Positions 61,929 to 64,000 of a stretch of 64,000 bases of DNA are shown here, piece by piece; within the stretch, counting starts at the first letter, position 1, and every line of letters starts with the position of its first letter. The DNA comes from Anaerolineae bacterium. Lineage in GTDB: Bacteria > Chloroflexota > Anaerolineae > Aggregatilineales > Phototrophicaceae. A program made the translations under genes and the position numbers. The stretch covers positions 62,001 through 126,000 of the forward strand of contig JAFLCG010000005.1 in assembly GCA_017303635.1 (NCBI GenBank), in the 5' to 3' direction. Under the pieces are notes generated by a model. It ran no database searches, was not told the origin of the DNA, and saw only the letters and a program-made list of their open reading frames with translations.

Positions 61929-62851
61929 GGCAAACGGGACAGATATGCTCGCGCATCATTGACATCCCGGCCTATCTGAGCGATAAGATCGGGCAGACTG
62001 TTAAAGCGGGCTTCGGGACGGAGCCGCTTCTCAAAGGTGATTTCCAGTGTCTGCCCGTATATATCGCGGTCAAACTCCAACAGATAAGGTTCCACAGTGA
62101 TGTTCGACCCGTTGAAGGTTGGACGGACACCCACATTAGTGGCTGCCATCAAGCGTTCGCCATTCAGGTAAGCCCAGCTTGCATAGATGCCATTGGCTGG
62201 AATGATTTGTTCTTGCCAAACATCGATATTGGCGGTCGGGAAGCCAATTTTGCGGCCTCTCCCTTCGCCATGGACGACTTCGCCGCGCAGCGCATATCCT
62301 CGGCCCAACCATTCCCGGGCTTGCTCAACATCGCCACGCAAAAGTGCATCCCGAATACTGCTACTGCTGATCTTGGCATGACCGTTTTGCATGACTTCAA
62401 TATCGTGCACCGTAAAGTCGTATTGTTCACCCTGCGCCCGCAAAAAGGTCACATTCCCCTCGCGCTGGTAGCCTAAAGCAAAATCAGCCCCGACCCATAC
62501 CTGACTCACCTGTAGGTGCGCTACGATCTGCCGCACAAACTCGGCAGCCCGTAACTGCCTGACCGTATCATCAAATGGATGCGTAATGACGACATCTACA
62601 CCTAGGGCTCCAAGCTGTTCAGCCTTCTGCTCTGGGCTGGTCAGGTAGTAGCGCCCCGTTGAACCATGGAGCACACTATCCGGATGAGGGTGAAACGTCA
62701 GAACAACAGCCTGTTGCCCGGCGCTATGCGCCTGCTCTACCAGTTGGCGGACCAGCATCTGATGGCCCCGATGGACACCGTCAAAGACTCCGACGGTGAG
62801 CATCGAACGCGTTAACAGATGGGCTTCTTCAATGCGTTGGATATGTTTCAT
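61925..62851 (-). CDS. ribF: Bifunctional riboflavin kinase / FAD synthetase
   Basis: 308 residues. The N-terminal FMN adenylyltransferase part has GVFDGVHRGHQMLVRQL with the HxGH-like site, followed by ISSSSIRDAL. The C-terminal riboflavin kinase has GRGRKIGFPTANI and ends with YLSRLP. It makes FMN and FAD from riboflavin. 38 bases separate it from truB upstream. The ATG lies within the same minus-strand block. Confidence 0.96.
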   Translation of the reverse strand: MKHIQRIEEAHLLTRSMLTVGVFDGVHRGHQMLVRQLVEQAHSAGQQAVVLTFHPHPDSVLHGSTGRYYLTSPEQKAEQLGALGVDVVITHPFDDTVRQLRAAEFVRQIVAHLQVSQVWVGADFALGYQREGNVTFLRAQGEQYDFTVHDIEVMQNGHAKISSSSIRDALLRGDVEQAREWLGRGYALRGEVVHGEGRGRKIGFPTANIDVWQEQIIPANGIYASWAYLNGERLMAATNVGVRPTFNGSNITVEPYLLEFDRDIYGQTLEITFEKRLRPEARFNSLPDLIAQIGRDVNDARAYLSRLP

Positions 62852-62889
62852 GGTTCAAGCAATGCTAGGGTACTTCACAGAGTAACCTA

Positions 62890-63780
62890 TCAAGTATCGC
62901 CTAACGAGAATACCTTATGCGGCTGCAACCATCCATCGTGCGCCTGCATGACGGCGATCAACTGCTTCGATGAATGACTATAGGCAAGGCATAGTTGTTC
63001 AGCACCGACTGTGTTGCGCTGTTCAATACGACGACCGAACAAAATATCACGCTCTTCAGCCGGAGTCAGGTCGACACGAGGCCAATCTGCCAACACCTGA
63101 TGGGGTTCAACCACATACTTCGTCCAATCCTTTGATGCCAGCACTTGATCCAAGGTCACTGCATCCGATTGCTGGAACTTGCCACTTGCTAAACGAATCA
63201 AGCCAGAGAGATGTGCACCGGTTCCCAAGACCCGACCCAGATCAAAAGCCAGGCTGCGAATATATGTCCCAGCAGAACACTCGACATCCAGGGTAAAGGT
63301 CGGCAACGTCCACTCCACTATCTGAAGTGCAAAAATGGATACCGGTCGCGGCAGTAATTCTACAGCTTGACCGGCACGAGCCAACTCATAGAGCTTACGA
63401 CCTCCCTGCTTGATGGCGCTGTAGGCGGGCGGCATTTGCTGGAGATCGCCAGTGAACTGGAGTAAATCGGTTTCAATTTGCTGACGCGTTATATGAGACG
63501 TATCGACCTGCCGGGTTATTTCGCCATCGGCATCATAGGTATCCGTTTCGATTCCGAGATGAATCGTTGCCCGATAGCGTTTGCGATGGCTCATCACATA
63601 CTCGCTCAAGCGGGTGGCGGCACCAATACAAACGATGAGTACGCCAGTTGCCATGGGGTCTAATGTACCGGCGTGACCCACCTTCTTGAGCTTTAAGCCA
63701 CGACGGAGTTTCGCCACGACATCGTGACTGGTCATGCCAGCAGCTTTATCAATGTTGAGGAATCCGAACGGTTCAAGCAC
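62890..63780 (-). CDS. truB: tRNA pseudouridine(55) synthase TruB
   Basis: 296 residues. KAAGMTSHDVV near the start, the catalytic aspartate in HAGTLDPMATGVLIV (near 41), YSAIKQGGRKLYELARAG and AGTYIRSLAFDLG identify TruB. The C-terminal PUA-type part is present. It modifies U55 in tRNA. The GTG start overlaps nrnA by 8 bases. nrnA > truB > ribF is a common bacterial order. Confidence 0.96.
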   Translation of the reverse strand: MLEPFGFLNIDKAAGMTSHDVVAKLRRGLKLKKVGHAGTLDPMATGVLIVCIGAATRLSEYVMSHRKRYRATIHLGIETDTYDADGEITRQVDTSHITRQQIETDLLQFTGDLQQMPPAYSAIKQGGRKLYELARAGQAVELLPRPVSIFALQIVEWTLPTFTLDVECSAGTYIRSLAFDLGRVLGTGAHLSGLIRLASGKFQQSDAVTLDQVLASKDWTKYVVEPHQVLADWPRVDLTPAEERDILFGRRIEQRNTVGAEQLCLAYSHSSKQLIAVMQAHDGWLQPHKVFSLGDT

Positions 63781-64000
63781 CGTTATAGATCCCCTGTTCG
63801 ATCACCTGGCGTAGCATAGGCACGACACGTTCCTGGACCGCTTCCACTTTACCGTTGACGGTCGCGCCAGCAGCTTGTTTATGGCCACCCCCACCGAGGG
63901 CAAAAGCTACGGACGAGACATCGTACCCGACGTTACTACGCAAACTAATCTCGACCCGACCATCATTACGTTCTTTAAAAACCACCGCCACAACCGCTTC
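63773..64000 (-). CDS. nrnA: DHH-family phosphoesterase (NrnA/oligoribonuclease), C-terminus only
   Basis: Only the last 75 codons are in the window. SLRSNVGYDVSSVA followed by ALGGGGHKQAAGA is the DHHA1 C-terminal signature of bacterial NrnA, which degrades nanoRNA and dephosphorylates pAp. The reading frame runs open to the window edge at 64000. The stop overlaps the start of truB, in the usual rbfA-nrnA-truB-ribF order. The DHH domain is outside the window. Confidence 0.85.
   Translation of the reverse strand, partial: EAVVAVVFKERNDGRVEISLRSNVGYDVSSVAFALGGGGHKQAAGATVNGKVEAVQERVVPMLRQVIEQGIYNGA

Noticed and set aside
1..64000. CRISPR arrays, insertion sequences, prophage genes, rRNA
   Set aside because: No regularly spaced repeats with unique spacers, no transposase or integrase motifs, no phage structural genes and no rRNA sequence were seen on either strand.

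Overview
The window reads as a chromosomal segment of a Chloroflexota bacterium, most likely of the Anaerolineae side. This is inferred from the gene content: secreted proteins with Thr/Pro-rich TPTP linkers, a CpXC-domain protein, a DUF1385 protein, MalEFG-type sugar uptake with several secreted glycosidase-like proteins, and ordinary bacterial housekeeping genes at moderate GC. No phage, transposase, integrase, rRNA or CRISPR array is visible. Coding density is high and genes lie on both strands in short operons. Several convergent pairs overlap at their 3' ends.

1-8253 (minus): a purine-catabolism cluster, transcribed folD > 8-oxoguanine deaminase > ade > ygeY > dual-specificity phosphatase > histidine phosphatase > ygeW > arcC (cut by the window edge). 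The two deaminases feed hypoxanthine and urate. YgeY, YgeW and carbamate kinase are partners in the E. coli ygeWXY-hyuA-yqeA-ssnA cluster linked to anaerobic purine/urate breakdown, where carbamoyl phosphate could yield ATP.

8490-13203: one giant secreted protein with an Flp-type pilin N-terminus followed by PA14-like and jelly-roll modules. 13293-17827: a guanylate-kinase/Nudix-like fusion coupled to a YgfZ-type protein, an FtsB/DivIC-like protein, tRNA-Leu and an SH3/beta-lactamase-like secreted protein. 17845-21600: a sugar ABC importer (binding protein, hairpin, two permeases) with a LacI/CcpA-type operator match. 21701-27309: small conserved proteins, a lipoprotein, an (alpha/alpha)6 glycosidase coupled to a histidine kinase. 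27369-32670: a divergent homoserine-kinase-like protein, an ABC exporter, an SDR epimerase and a membrane-anchored methyltransferase.

32750-35919: argS, dcd, an HTH protein whose Shine-Dalgarno lies in a terminator-like hairpin, and tRNA-Val. 36045-41625: a response regulator, then a tight five-gene operon of unknown function. 41649-47416 (minus): a secreted glycosidase-like protein, a CpXC protein, a sensor kinase and an atypical ROK kinase. 47532-51762: mutS and a coupled methyltransferase trio. 51768-56124 (minus): DUF1385, a second secreted glycosidase-like protein and recJ. 56234-64000: fmt, metallophosphoesterase, mdh, histidine phosphatase, small membrane protein, era, ribF, truB and nrnA (cut by the edge).

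Noncoding stretches over 300 bases are 1201-1665 (short repeats, no gene seen) and 31462-31821 (a 9-bp-period repeat at its 3' end, no gene seen).
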